This document shows, one piece after another, positions 55,469 to 64,000 of a stretch of 64,000 nt of DNA. How positions within the stretch are numbered: position 1 is the stretch's first letter; each line of letters starts with the position of its first letter. Source of the DNA: Chytriomyces cf. hyalinus JEL632 (Eukaryota; Chytridiomycota; Chytridiomycetes; Chytridiales; Chytriomycetaceae); assembly GCA_025435555.1 (NCBI GenBank), contig JAIWWG010000093.1:49341-113340 (forward strand), written 5' to 3'. Under the pieces are notes generated by a model that was not told the origin of the DNA, searched no databases, and worked only from the letters and a program-made list of their open reading frames with translations. The translations under genes and the position numbers were made by a program.

Positions 55469-57619
55469 TCAGTTATCACTATTATCCTCACTGGCAGAAC
55501 CAATTGCATTATCCCCTTCCCCCTCTTCCTCCTCTCCAGACACATCTGGATCATTGTCTTCAATATATCCTCTCATGACATCGACCAAACTCACTTCCTT
55601 TTGACGAAGTTTAGCATTGGCATACATAATTACCAAGCTGGCTGCCTTTTCTGCAGACAAACAATTTCTTCGTTTTGTATGAATAAAGTCATACAAACTC
55701 CATACTCGCTCACTTGCTGCTTGTGAAGTTGGGATGCTGAACAACACTTGTGCTGCTTCTGCCATTGCAGGAAACTTTTCAAGACCAATGACAGCCCACC
55801 AACTTTCCAGATCCATGATTTCCACAGCTTCAGAATCAGTTCCTGAACACCTAGCAGCAAAGCGTTGGTATTCCTTCATTTCAGCCCGAACAGTTTCAAT
55901 GTCCTTGGATATCTTGCGTTGATCAACAATATACACTGGCAGAAGACACATTGTTTCAACCAAATCACTTCTATGCTGTGGGGGTGGTCCAGAGTACATG
56001 TTGCATCCTCCCTTTGTAAAAATTATTAATACTCTTCAAACACAAATAAGTGGAACACATACCTTATTCTGTGGGTCAAGAAAATAAGCAAATCCCATTG
56101 ATGGTGTATGCAAAAATTTCCAGCGATCCATTCAAGAGTGCTTAACTGTGCATCATCTTTCCATAAATTCAGGAGATATAAAACCCCTGCATATACTTCG
56201 GAGAGTAGACAGTCGTTGGACTCCAGTTGTCTGATGATCTCAGATGTTGGACCCATGATGTTGACAAAATCTTGTGCATCTTCCCAGTAGTCTTGATCAG
56301 TGACTATTGCAACAAACTCTTTTGCTTTTGCTTTTGATCCCGCAGACACACGGGAAGTTTCAGCAAATTGGTGTGAAACAACTTGAGAAACTGCAAGCTC
56401 CTGCAGGACTCCTTTGTTGTGGATAGTTGCACTCACACATCCATGGTGAGTATACCAACGTGTGTCGCCCACATATGATAATGCAACAGCTTTGACCATT
56501 AGCTCATTCTGGTCAGCAATATGCTCCTTCTGGATGAATCGAAATCTGTGGACAACAGCATTCCTTGAGTTCACATATGCAGTGATTGTCTTGGCTTTCT
56601 CCAGTGTAGGTGCAAAACGATCCAACTTGATAATATCCTTCACCAGCAAGTTGAAAGCATGAGCTCCACAGCCATTACACACAATGTGTGGACACATTGT
56701 TTTGATGATTTCCCATGCTGCAGTCATGTTGGCGGCATTATCTGTCACAACAGATACTATTTTGTAGATACCGACTTCTTGAGCAACAGCAATGATGGAC
56801 TCTGCAATGTTTTTGCCAGTTTGTGCTTCCTCCCCAGTGTGACAAATCTTGTATGCAGCTGGAGGCTTGGTGCAATCTTCCCAGTGAATACAGAAATTAA
56901 CTAGATGCTGACGACTGACATTGCTGAACCCATCTGTGACCAAATTGAGTAGATTTGCCTTCTGAACCAGAGATTTGGTGTTGCATTCATCTTTCTTCTT
57001 GGCATTGTTAAACAGCTTGCCTGCAATCAGTTTGCTGGATGGAGGCTTCCAAACAGGACGGCATCTACAGTTGATAATACCAGTAAGTTCAACAATGAAA
57101 ATAAACCACATTGAAAGAGAGTATATCAAACCTTGCAAAGAAGCGCTTGACTGATGATGCATCTGCAATCCGAAACGGAATCCCCATGTCATACCAAATT
57201 TGAGCATAGTCTGTATTGAGAGCCTCCTTATCAAGTTCATTGATAGAATCCATGTAGCATGTGATTTTGTTTGCGGCAACATACGAGGCACTGTCATCGT
57301 TGATTGGCCTTTTTGAACGAACAGTTGAAGTGGCTGAGACAATAGATGCAGGACCTGCAGCTGATACAGAATCCCCTGGCACAATGCTGCTACCTCTTTC
57401 CTCGACTCTATCAACAGCCACAGTTACGATGCGTTGCATTATTTGCGGAGATGGGAAAAGTGCTTTCGTTGCAGGTATGGCCACTTCGCAAGCTCGAATG
57501 TGCTGCATCCATCTTGATTTGTTCTTTGACATCATTTTACTGTAGCAATACTTGCAGCTGACAACACAGCTTGATCCTTTTCCAGTCATAGTCATGTGGT
57601 CTTCAATCAGTGGTGGCAT
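55469..57619 (-). mobile_element. hAT-family transposase gene, three exons, open
   Basis: Start at 57619. Exon 1 (57099-57619) has a BED-type finger (VSCKYCYSKMMSKNKSRWMQ followed by HIRAC: C-x2-C...H-x3-C). An intron of about 67 bp joins FFAR to CRPVWKPPSS; exon 2 (to about 56063) carries the DUF659-like block LNLVTDGFSNVSRQH, the catalytic-domain SVVTDNAANM, and CNGCGAHAFNLLVKDI. After another short intron, exon 3 ends with SQAASERVWSLYDFIHTKRR, the C-terminal hAT dimerisation motif, and an acidic tail. No stop or frameshift within the exons, so the protein may be functional. It cuts and pastes its own element; termini are not both identified. Confidence 0.85.
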
Positions 57620-58179
57620 GCTTGCTGGTTTAACCAGGGGTCTTGGATGCAGTAGGATGGTTATAAACTTGAGCAGTAATCTTAATTCTGTCTTATTGCC
57701 TTCTCTGAGGTGCTATCTTTATACTGTTCAGTGCTGCAGCAGGTTTTGGGGACATCTCCATATTTCCTTTGTATAAGGGGGGTGGATGGACCCATGAGTG
57801 ACATTTTGTCTTGGCATTCACTCCCATGTGTGACATTTTTGTCCAAAATTGTTTCCAGTTGTGAGTTCATAACACACACTTGAATAAAAAGGGCTGCAAC
57901 AGGCAAACCGCTGAAGGGAATTGCTTGCAACTACATATGCATCCTCTCTGGACATGTGGCATTGCAGCATGACCAGTTTGGCACTGCTGCAACATGTTTG
58001 AAAAAAAACTGGTACCCATCTCAGATTGCTGTGCCTGGAGTAAAGTCGGGCATGGCATGAAAAGCCACAGAAAGACGTGTCTCAACATGGCGGAGACAAA
58101 TGGCCAGATAGCAGATCATGCCTGACTTGACGTGGGGGTGATGTGGGTGTTTCTGTGTGGTGATGCAGAATCATGTAAA
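57620..58179. other. Stretch between the hAT transposase and the LTR element
   Basis: About 560 bp upstream of the transposase gene, no coding signal. It probably is the 5' part of the hAT element, interrupted by the LTR element inserted at 58180. GTGACATTTT recurs at 57800 and 57829. Confidence 0.4.
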
Positions 58180-58184
58180 TTCCA
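58180..58184. repeat. Target-site duplication TTCCA (left)
   Basis: TTCCA directly precedes the left LTR and recurs directly after the right LTR at 63615-63619. Five bases is the usual length for Ty3/gypsy integration. Confidence 0.85.
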
Positions 58185-58460
58185 TGATAGGGAATTGACC
58201 AAGAGCTGCGGCGTGGCTACGTGATCAATTAAGGAGTTTGGATTGAGTTGGAGAGTGCTAAGAACAGAGAGAAGATTGAGAGGAGACTGATCTTTATTGA
58301 GGTGATAATGCATGCTTTAAATAGCATTACAGAATAAAGAGGAAGTAAACGATTGGTGATGGGGCATTGTGGAGGGTGTGTCATTGTATTCGGTCAAGAA
58401 AAAGGGTGTCCATTGTTCTCAATTAGAGACGCGTGACGTAATCCGACAGATTACGTAACA
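58185..58460 (-). repeat. Left LTR (3' LTR of the element)
   Basis: 276 bp, TG...CA ended on the plus strand. It contains the inverted repeat ACGTAATC-CGACA-GATTACGT (58436-58456) and an A-rich AATAAAGAGG segment. Differs from the right LTR at 58210 (G/A), 58326 (A/G) and 58351 (G/A). Confidence 0.95.
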
Positions 58461-61400
58461 CCCGCCTCCATGAGCGTACGCGATGAAAAAGGCAGTGAAC
58501 TGGGTGGAGGTTTCTCTTGTTGGATTCGACGGAGTAATTCTGGCGTAGCATTCAACCAACAGTTGAACACTGGATGATGATCCTTCCATTGCACAAGTAC
58601 TTGTCGCTGACCTTCAAGAGTGCGGGAAGAAAGGACCTTGTCGATAGCCCGAACGGCGATAGACTGATGGTCAAGAGGATGCTTAGCGGCGTCAAAGAAG
58701 TAAGGTTTGAGTTTTTCAGGATGGAAGACAGGGTGAATTCCCCAATCTCGTGGTAAGTCAAGTTTTCATGACGGGGCTGCTCCGACTAGTTTGATGATTT
58801 GGTAAGGTCTGGAGTATTGTTCTGAAAGTTTGTTGGTTTGGCGGTAACGAAGGTTGGGAGGTTTGAATTCCTTGGCGGATATAAGAACGAGGTCTCCGAC
58901 TTGGAATGGTGAACGAAGGCGTTTTCGGTTTGCAATTGCAGCGTACTTGTCTTGTGAATCGCGAATTCGATCCTTGACGACTTGGTACTCAGCCCGAACG
59001 TCCTTGATGGTTAACGGGACAGAGAAGGGTATGTCAATATTGATCATAGAGCGAGGATGTCGTCCGTATTCGAGGTAGAAAGGTGTGTAGCCAGTACTTG
59101 AGTTGACAGTGTCGTTGATACCAAACTCAATCTTGGGCAAATGCTCGTCCCAGTCGTCTTGGTAAGGGGAGACAAAGTGGCGTAGGGCTTGCAAGATCCA
59201 GTCGTTCTTCTGTTCAGTCTGACCGTCGGTTTGAGGATGCGAGGAGGTAGAAATGGTGAGCTTGATCTTGAGTGATTTGCAGAGTTCTTGCCAGAAGGTG
59301 GAAGTGAACTTGGTGTCTCGATCCGAGATGAAGTGAACGGGGATGCGGTGGTGAGGGAAGATGTGTGTCTTGAACAGGTTGGCAATGTTGCGGGAGGTAG
59401 AAGTAGTGTGACATGGAATGAGTCGAGTTCTTTTAACGACAACCATGAGAGCGTCGTATCCTGACTTGGTAAGGGGAAGCTTGGTCATGAAATCCATTGA
59501 ACAAGTGTGCCATGGGTAGGGAGGTACGTCGTGAGGCTGGAGGAGTCCAAACGGGAGGTGTTGTGCAACCTTAAGGCGTTGACAGTTGTCACAGTTTTGG
59601 CAGAGGCGTTGGACATCGCTGTGAAGCTTGGGCCAATGGAAGTAGCGGGTAAGTCGTTCTGAGGTACGTTCCCAGTTGTTGTGAATAGCTGGGCCGTATG
59701 AGTGTGCTTTGTCAAGCAGTGACTGACGAAGAGGTGCAGGTATGTACAGGCGTGCATGAGTTTTATCAACGTAATGAAGGAAACCGTCGCGTAGACAGTA
59801 GCGAGCTATTTGGGAGGCAAGATGCTTTGGAGCTTTGGCTGGATCATTATCAAAGGTGTCCGAATTCAGTGGGTCAACTAGATACTGTGTGATCTCGAGG
59901 AATTGTGGGTCTGTAGTGTTCATGTCCTTGACGTCAGCCATGAGGTCGTTGGTGATAGTCAAGGTAGTTGTGTTGAGCAGGAGGTAAGATACAGGTACTT
60001 GAAGTGTGGAGTGAATGGCATTTTGGTAGGTGTCAACTTGAACTGAGGCGTCGGTTGCAAATCGTCTTCTTGACAGTGCGTCAGCAATGGTGTTCCACTC
60101 CCCCGGTGTCCACTGAATTTGGAAGTCATATGCGAGGAGGTCGGCTAGCCAGTGATGGTGGACAGGACTTAGCTTTGGCTGGGTAAGGATGTGGCGAAGA
60201 GACTGGTGGTCAGTATAGGCAAGGACAGTGTTGCCGTGGAGGTATTGACGGAAGTACTTGAGACATTCAACAAGGGTGAGGATTTCACCCATGCAGGGAT
60301 GATACTTGGATTCTTCAGGCTTAAGTTTACGAGAGTAGTATGCAATAGGTTGGTCTGTACCGGTAGAGTCAGGCTGAGCGATGTAGCCACCAACAGCGCG
60401 GGCAGACCAGTCAGTGTAGAGGTGAACAGGGACGTCAGGGTTGAAAATGGCAAGCATGTCTGGGGCGGAGAGTAGCTTCTTGATGGTGGAGAACTGGGCC
60501 TGAGCGGTAGAGTTCCACTTGTCCGAAAAAGGGGTGGTCTTGTGGTCGTGAAGGAGGTCAGAGAGGGGTGCAACAAGGGCGGCGTGATGCTTGATGAAGC
60601 AATGGACGGTATTGGCAAGACCGAGGAACGATCAGAGTTCAGAGTAGGAGGTTGGTTCCTCAAAGTCTCGGATGGCCTGAGTTCGAGAAGGAAGGACTGA
60701 GACTGAGCCTTGAGAGATCCAGTAGCCAAGGTATTCGAGTTCTTGTTGAAAGAAGGAGCATTTGGAAAGACGAACGTGGAGCTTGTTGTCTTGGAGTCGT
60801 TGGAGTACCATCTGTATGTGATGTAGGTGGTCGGATTCGGATTCAGAGAAGATGAGAATGTCATCTATGTAAATGGTGACAAAAACATCAATGTAATCTT
60901 GGAAGATGGTCCCGAGAGTGGTTTGAAAAACGCCGGGAGCATTGGCGAGCCCAAAAGGCATGACCACCCATTCATAGTGGCCATACTTGGTCCGGAAGGC
61001 GGTCTTGGGAATGTCGGATTCTTTGATGCGGATCTGATGGAAACCAGAGCAGAGGTCAATCTTGGTAAAGAACTTGGCCTTGGAGAGTCAATCAAGGGAT
61101 TCAAGGATATTTGGGAGTGCAGCGCAATTCTTAATTGTAAGTCGGTTCACAGCGCGGTAATCAGAAACTAGGCGAAGTTTGTCTTTCTGTTTGACAAAGA
61201 ATACAGGAGATCCATAAGGAGAAGTAGATGGGCGAATTCGGTGATGTTTGAGGAGATACGTGAGTTCTTCTTGAAGAGCCTTCAATTCTGGAGCACTCAT
61301 TGGATAGATAGGACGGTACGGTGGGTTTGCATTGGCGGTAGGATCGACATCGATCTTCATGTCGGTAGGTCTGGACGGAGGAAGGCCTTCAAATGGCGCA

Positions 61401-62104
61401 AAGACATCTGGATACTTATCCACGAGTGCCTGGACTTGAGGAGAGAGGGACTGGCGAGCGGAGTCATCTGCTTTATTGCTGTCGTCGGTAGTAGCCTTGA
61501 CTGGGTCTTCTGGTACAATGGCACCCAGGAAGTCCTCGGGCTGGAGGGTCTGGAGGAGATTTATGAACTGATTGGCAGTGAGTATTTCTGGAGAGGACTT
61601 TGGAGGGCGGCATTTCCAGCTGTGTGGACCAATGTGGACTTGGTTTGTTGGCCAGTCGATAGAAGGATTGTGCATGTCGAGCCAATCCTTTCCAAGGATT
61701 AGATCGTAAGCGAGTTCAGGAACAGTAGTGAAAGAACGTATGTCGGTAAAGGTAGTGTCATTTATTCGTAGCTTAAGGAGTTCAGTCCGCTGACCCTTGA
61801 CAACAGAGCCGTCAGCTAACTTGATTTTGCAGTCTTGAGGGAGGAGAACCTTGTCTTGGAGAAATGGCAGGCTGGAGTGAATGAAGCTTGGATTGGCTCC
61901 TGAGTCGATAAGAATAGATACTGGATGATTGTGGATGGTTCCTTGGCAGATGAGAAGGCCAGGGCTGTCGGAATAAGGAGCGTGATGCTCTTTCTTGACG
62001 TGGAACAGGGGAAGCTTTTTATGTGGGACTTTAACAGGAGATACAGGAACGGTAACGTCGGTCAGTTGGTCGGGCGGATTATCGAAGGCAATGGGAGTGA
62101 ACAA
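58451..62104 (-). pseudogene. Pol polyprotein of the chromovirus with three in-frame TGA codons
   Basis: One frame runs from 62104 to a TAA at 58451-58453. In order: aspartic protease (VSILIDSGANPSFIH), reverse transcriptase with TIYIDDILIF, RNase H (LYTDWSARAVGGYIAQ ... GEILTLVE ... TDHQSL), integrase with a zinc-binding CQNCDNCQRL, the D,D-35-E region (CSMDFMTKLP, ISDRDTKF, HPQTDGQTEQKN), then a chromodomain (AIDKVLSSRTLEGQRQVLVQ and WKDHHPVFNCWL). TGA interrupts at 61088-61090 (after LPNILESLD), 60632-60634 (after TSYSEL) and 58766-58768 (after VGAAPS). The first two stand where relatives have Arg, so CGA to TGA is likely. The last ~10 bases read into the LTR. Confidence 0.9.
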
Positions 62105-63250
62105 TTATTCTTCGTCTTCGTTGCTGTCGTCTTCAACTTCGATTTCTGCTTGAGTTGTGGCATGGTTAACTCTTGTAGGGGTTTTGGCGGCAAGTTGAGC
62201 TTGTCGGTTCTTGAGCTTGGGACAGTGGTCGGTGTCGTGATCTTTGGCTTGGCAGTAGACACACCAACCTTTGGACCGGAAGTGTGATTTTTGTTCTGGC
62301 GTGAGACGTGGGTAGGGAGACGTTTGTTGAGTGTTTCCAAGGTCCATAGGGTCGGATGAGTCGGGGATGGAGTTCTTGAGTGTATGGCCTTGGGCTGGTC
62401 GAAAGGACTGTGTGCGTGTGGTGGAGGAGGTTGCGGTAATTTTACGAGTGTTGGCGGCGGTACGTTTATTGTGGCGGTAGGTGAGATCATCAAGTTTCTC
62501 AGCTTCATGCTGAAGGTGGTCAAGATCGTCTTCAATAGCAAAAATGGCAGGATTACTACGGATGTGGAACTTGAGACCTTGGAGGTATTTGACGCAGAGA
62601 TGCCTGGCTGGGTAATCGATTCCTGAGGCGGCAATGGCAGAGACAAGTTCGTTGAATTTGCAGGAGTAGGTTACTGCTGAGCTGGTTTGTTGGAGGTCCT
62701 CCATGGCTTCGATAGCTTGTTTCAAGCTCAGATGAGAACCGAAAGTTCTCTTGATCCAGGCGGCGTATTCGTTCCAGGACATATAGAATCGTTCTGTTTC
62801 GGACAGGCGGCGCCAGCATGTGCGTGCGTTACTGCATAGGCCTTCGGAGACAAAATGTATGTATGTTGGTTGGTCTTGTTTAGTAATATGGTCGAAACCA
62901 TGGAGTCTGCAGGTTGAGGATGAGCGATCAAGGTAATTGTCAAGGTAGTTTTGTATTTCATGGGCTGGCCTATTTTGATGGTTCCCAGAGAATTCGAGAG
63001 GTTTGATTGATGGCATTCTGAAGGTAGGTAGTCGACGTTGAACTGGGACTGGGGCACTAGATTTGTCCAGGATGGCCTGGTTGATAGTTGGGGCTGGTAC
63101 TGGTACTGGAGGGTTGAGAGGTTCGCGTTCACGTAGGGTAGTTACTTCAGCAAACAGTCTTTGGACAGCTTCAGTCAGTTGGGCCAACTGAGTTTCGTAC
63201 CGCTGGATGATGTGGTCTTGATTACGGTCGTTTGGGGTTTCTGGGTTCAT
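62105..63250 (-). CDS. Gag of the chromovirus, with CCHC zinc knuckle
   Basis: Start at 63250 (MNPETPNDRNQDHIIQRYET). The capsid part has FRMPSIKPLEFSGNHQNRPA and a W-x-x-Y-x-x-W-I motif (MSWNEYAAWIKRTF). Then a basic linker and one zinc knuckle, CVYCQAKDHDTDHC (C-x2-C-x4-H-x4-C), and an acidic end. The stop TAA (62105-62107) is followed in the same frame by pol with no gap. Confidence 0.9.
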   Translation of the reverse strand: MNPETPNDRNQDHIIQRYETQLAQLTEAVQRLFAEVTTLREREPLNPPVPVPAPTINQAILDKSSAPVPVQRRLPTFRMPSIKPLEFSGNHQNRPAHEIQNYLDNYLDRSSSTCRLHGFDHITKQDQPTYIHFVSEGLCSNARTCWRRLSETERFYMSWNEYAAWIKRTFGSHLSLKQAIEAMEDLQQTSSAVTYSCKFNELVSAIAASGIDYPARHLCVKYLQGLKFHIRSNPAIFAIEDDLDHLQHEAEKLDDLTYRHNKRTAANTRKITATSSTTRTQSFRPAQGHTLKNSIPDSSDPMDLGNTQQTSPYPRLTPEQKSHFRSKGWCVYCQAKDHDTDHCPKLKNRQAQLAAKTPTRVNHATTQAEIEVEDDSNEDEE

Positions 63251-63320
63251 TATGGACGGCTGGAAGGCAAGTATTTCTTTGGGACTTAGACAGTTGGTTG
63301 GAGGTTTCTTGGATGGAGGG

Positions 63321-63336
63321 ATTTCCGATGCTACCA
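63321..63336 (-). other. Primer-binding site of the chromovirus
   Basis: In the coding direction the two bases after the 5' LTR are followed by TGGTAGCATCGG. TGGTAGC is the complement of GCTACCA, the 3' end of fungal initiator tRNA-Met. Only this short match is evident, so the primer is an inference. Confidence 0.5.
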
Positions 63337-63338
63337 AA

Positions 63339-63614
63339 TGATAGGGAATTGACCAAGAGCTGCAGCGTGGCTACGTGATCAATTAAGGAGTTTGGATTGA
63401 GTTGGAGAGTGCTAAGAACAGAGAGAAGATTGAGAGGAGACTGATCTTTATTGAGGTGATAATGCATGCTTTAAATAGCGTTACAGAATAAAGAGGAAGT
63501 AAACAATTGGTGATGGGGCATTGTGGAGGGTGTGTCATTGTATTCGGTCAAGAAAAAGGGTGTCCATTGTTCTCAATTAGAGACGCGTGACGTAATCCGA
63601 CAGATTACGTAACA
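63339..63614 (-). repeat. Right LTR (5' LTR of the element)
   Basis: 276 bp, the partner of 58185-58460, followed by TTCCA. It carries A at 63364, G at 63480 and A at 63505, opposite to the left copy. Gag begins 89 bp inside it. Confidence 0.95.
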
Positions 63615-63619
63615 TTCCA
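63615..63619. repeat. Target-site duplication TTCCA (right)
   Basis: Matches 58180-58184. Confidence 0.85.
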
Positions 63620-63747
63620 ACAATTACTTTCAACCATGTTTATGCTTGATCAGAGCAAGAATAGTTGAAATCATGTAGTGGAATAAGCTATCGTCATCTA
63701 CAAGTCTGCACCCTTTATAGAATACGAGTATTCGTATATTCATTACT
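63620..63747. other. Right flank of the chromovirus
   Basis: No coding signal. It contains GTCTGCACCCTTTATAGA (63699-63716), whose complement (AAGGGTGCAGACTTGTA) resembles the putative hAT terminus at 55330. It may be the far end of the hAT element, with the chromovirus nested inside. Confidence 0.3.
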
Positions 63748-63934
63748 TGTTATAGTATCTACTAGACGTTTACCCTACTCAATGTCATAATTCATGCCCA
63801 TATGTATTGAGGTTGGTGGAATGGTGAGGTGTGGGACTCTTCTTTATCTGCAGTAGAGAATAAGAGATGAATCCAGGAGAATTAACCTTTATTGAAGTAA
63901 ACAGTGCTCCATCACTTGAGACTGATATTCAACA
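63748..63934 (-). repeat. Possible LTR of a second retrotransposon running off the right edge
   Basis: Read on the minus strand, a purine tract GCGGGGAGG (63935-63943) is followed by TGTTGAATATCAG; the stretch contains TTCAATAAAGG and would end in CTATAACA, giving TGTT...AACA ends and a length of 187 bp. A polypurine tract plus TG is how the 3' end of LTR elements looks, for Ty1/copia especially. The rest of the element would lie beyond 64000, so this is not confirmed. Confidence 0.35.
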
Positions 63935-64000
63935 CCTCCCCGCAATCCAAACATAGGACTGTAGAGATGGTCAGGTTTAACATAACATGTGTGTGCATGT

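Larger units (their letters stand above)
58185..63614 (-). mobile_element. Complete Ty3/gypsy chromovirus LTR retrotransposon
   Basis: 5,430 bp on the minus strand, bounded by 276-bp direct repeats and a TTCCA duplication. Order in the coding direction: 5' LTR (63339-63614), primer site, gag, protease-RT-RNase H-integrase-chromodomain, purine tract, 3' LTR (58185-58460). The LTRs differ at three positions only, so the insertion is recent. Pol carries three TGA stops, so this copy cannot make full pol. Confidence 0.95.

Overview
The window is nuclear DNA of a fungus. Almost every gene is split by short GT...AG introns of about 40-130 bp, there are Zn2Cys6 regulators with the fungal middle-homology region, and there is an Uds1-domain septation-type protein. 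Two genes point to a flagellated (zoosporic) lineage, most likely Chytridiomycota: a Tctex-type dynein light chain of the TCTEX1D2/DYNLT2B kind and a CatSper-like six-helix cation channel. The taxon is an inference; no marker here fixes it.

Layout. 1-6.2 kb: the 3' end of RRN3 (Pol I initiation factor), a complete five-exon BCD1/ZNHIT6 gene (box C/D snoRNP assembly), a Zn2Cys6-family regulator that has lost its zinc-cluster exons, and a GT61-type glycosyltransferase. 6.7-8.0 kb: two juxtaposed pseudogene fragments, one from the Zn2Cys6 family and one from the BCD1 3' end, the latter with its intron. 8.5-18.4 kb: a cyclin-like gene with a frame break, a five-exon Zn2Cys6 regulator with two separate zinc clusters, a C2H2 regulator, the Tctex light chain and a RhoGAP-like gene. 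18.5-30.6 kb: housekeeping genes DNAJC3/p58IPK, DDX42-like helicase, uS7/RPS5, the CatSper-like channel, NOG2 GTPase, and a secreted LPMO-like protein. 30.7-42.3 kb: a third Zn2Cys6 paralogue, a CIA30/NDUFAF1 complex I assembly factor, guanylate kinase, a 5-kb Uds1 coiled-coil gene, MsrB and an Air1/2-type zinc-knuckle protein. 42.3-46.4 kb: decayed intergenic DNA with two more Zn2Cys6-family fragments, a short tandem repeat and one unrecognised gene. 46.7-53.6 kb: the nucleoporin NUP192/NUP205. 53.9-54.5 kb: a CUL4-like cullin pseudogene.

55-64 kb is transposon territory: an open three-exon hAT transposase flanked on one side by a cluster of GTATAC palindromes, then a complete Ty3/gypsy chromovirus (58185-63614) with 276-bp LTRs and a TTCCA target duplication, then a possible end of another LTR element running off the right edge.

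The most interesting signals are: (1) a multigene Zn2Cys6-related family with a shared C-terminal PW...GLLG...W motif, present as three larger genes and three fragments, one member carrying two zinc clusters; (2) sequence decay of the chromovirus confined, where I can see it, to CpG positions (three CGA-to-TGA type stops and three CG/CA differences between the LTRs); (3) intron-bearing pseudogene pieces of BCD1 and CUL4, showing DNA-level rather than mRNA-mediated duplication; (4) a CatSper-like channel in a fungal genome. Intron joins were worked out by hand from splice signals, reading phase and family similarity; they need transcript support.
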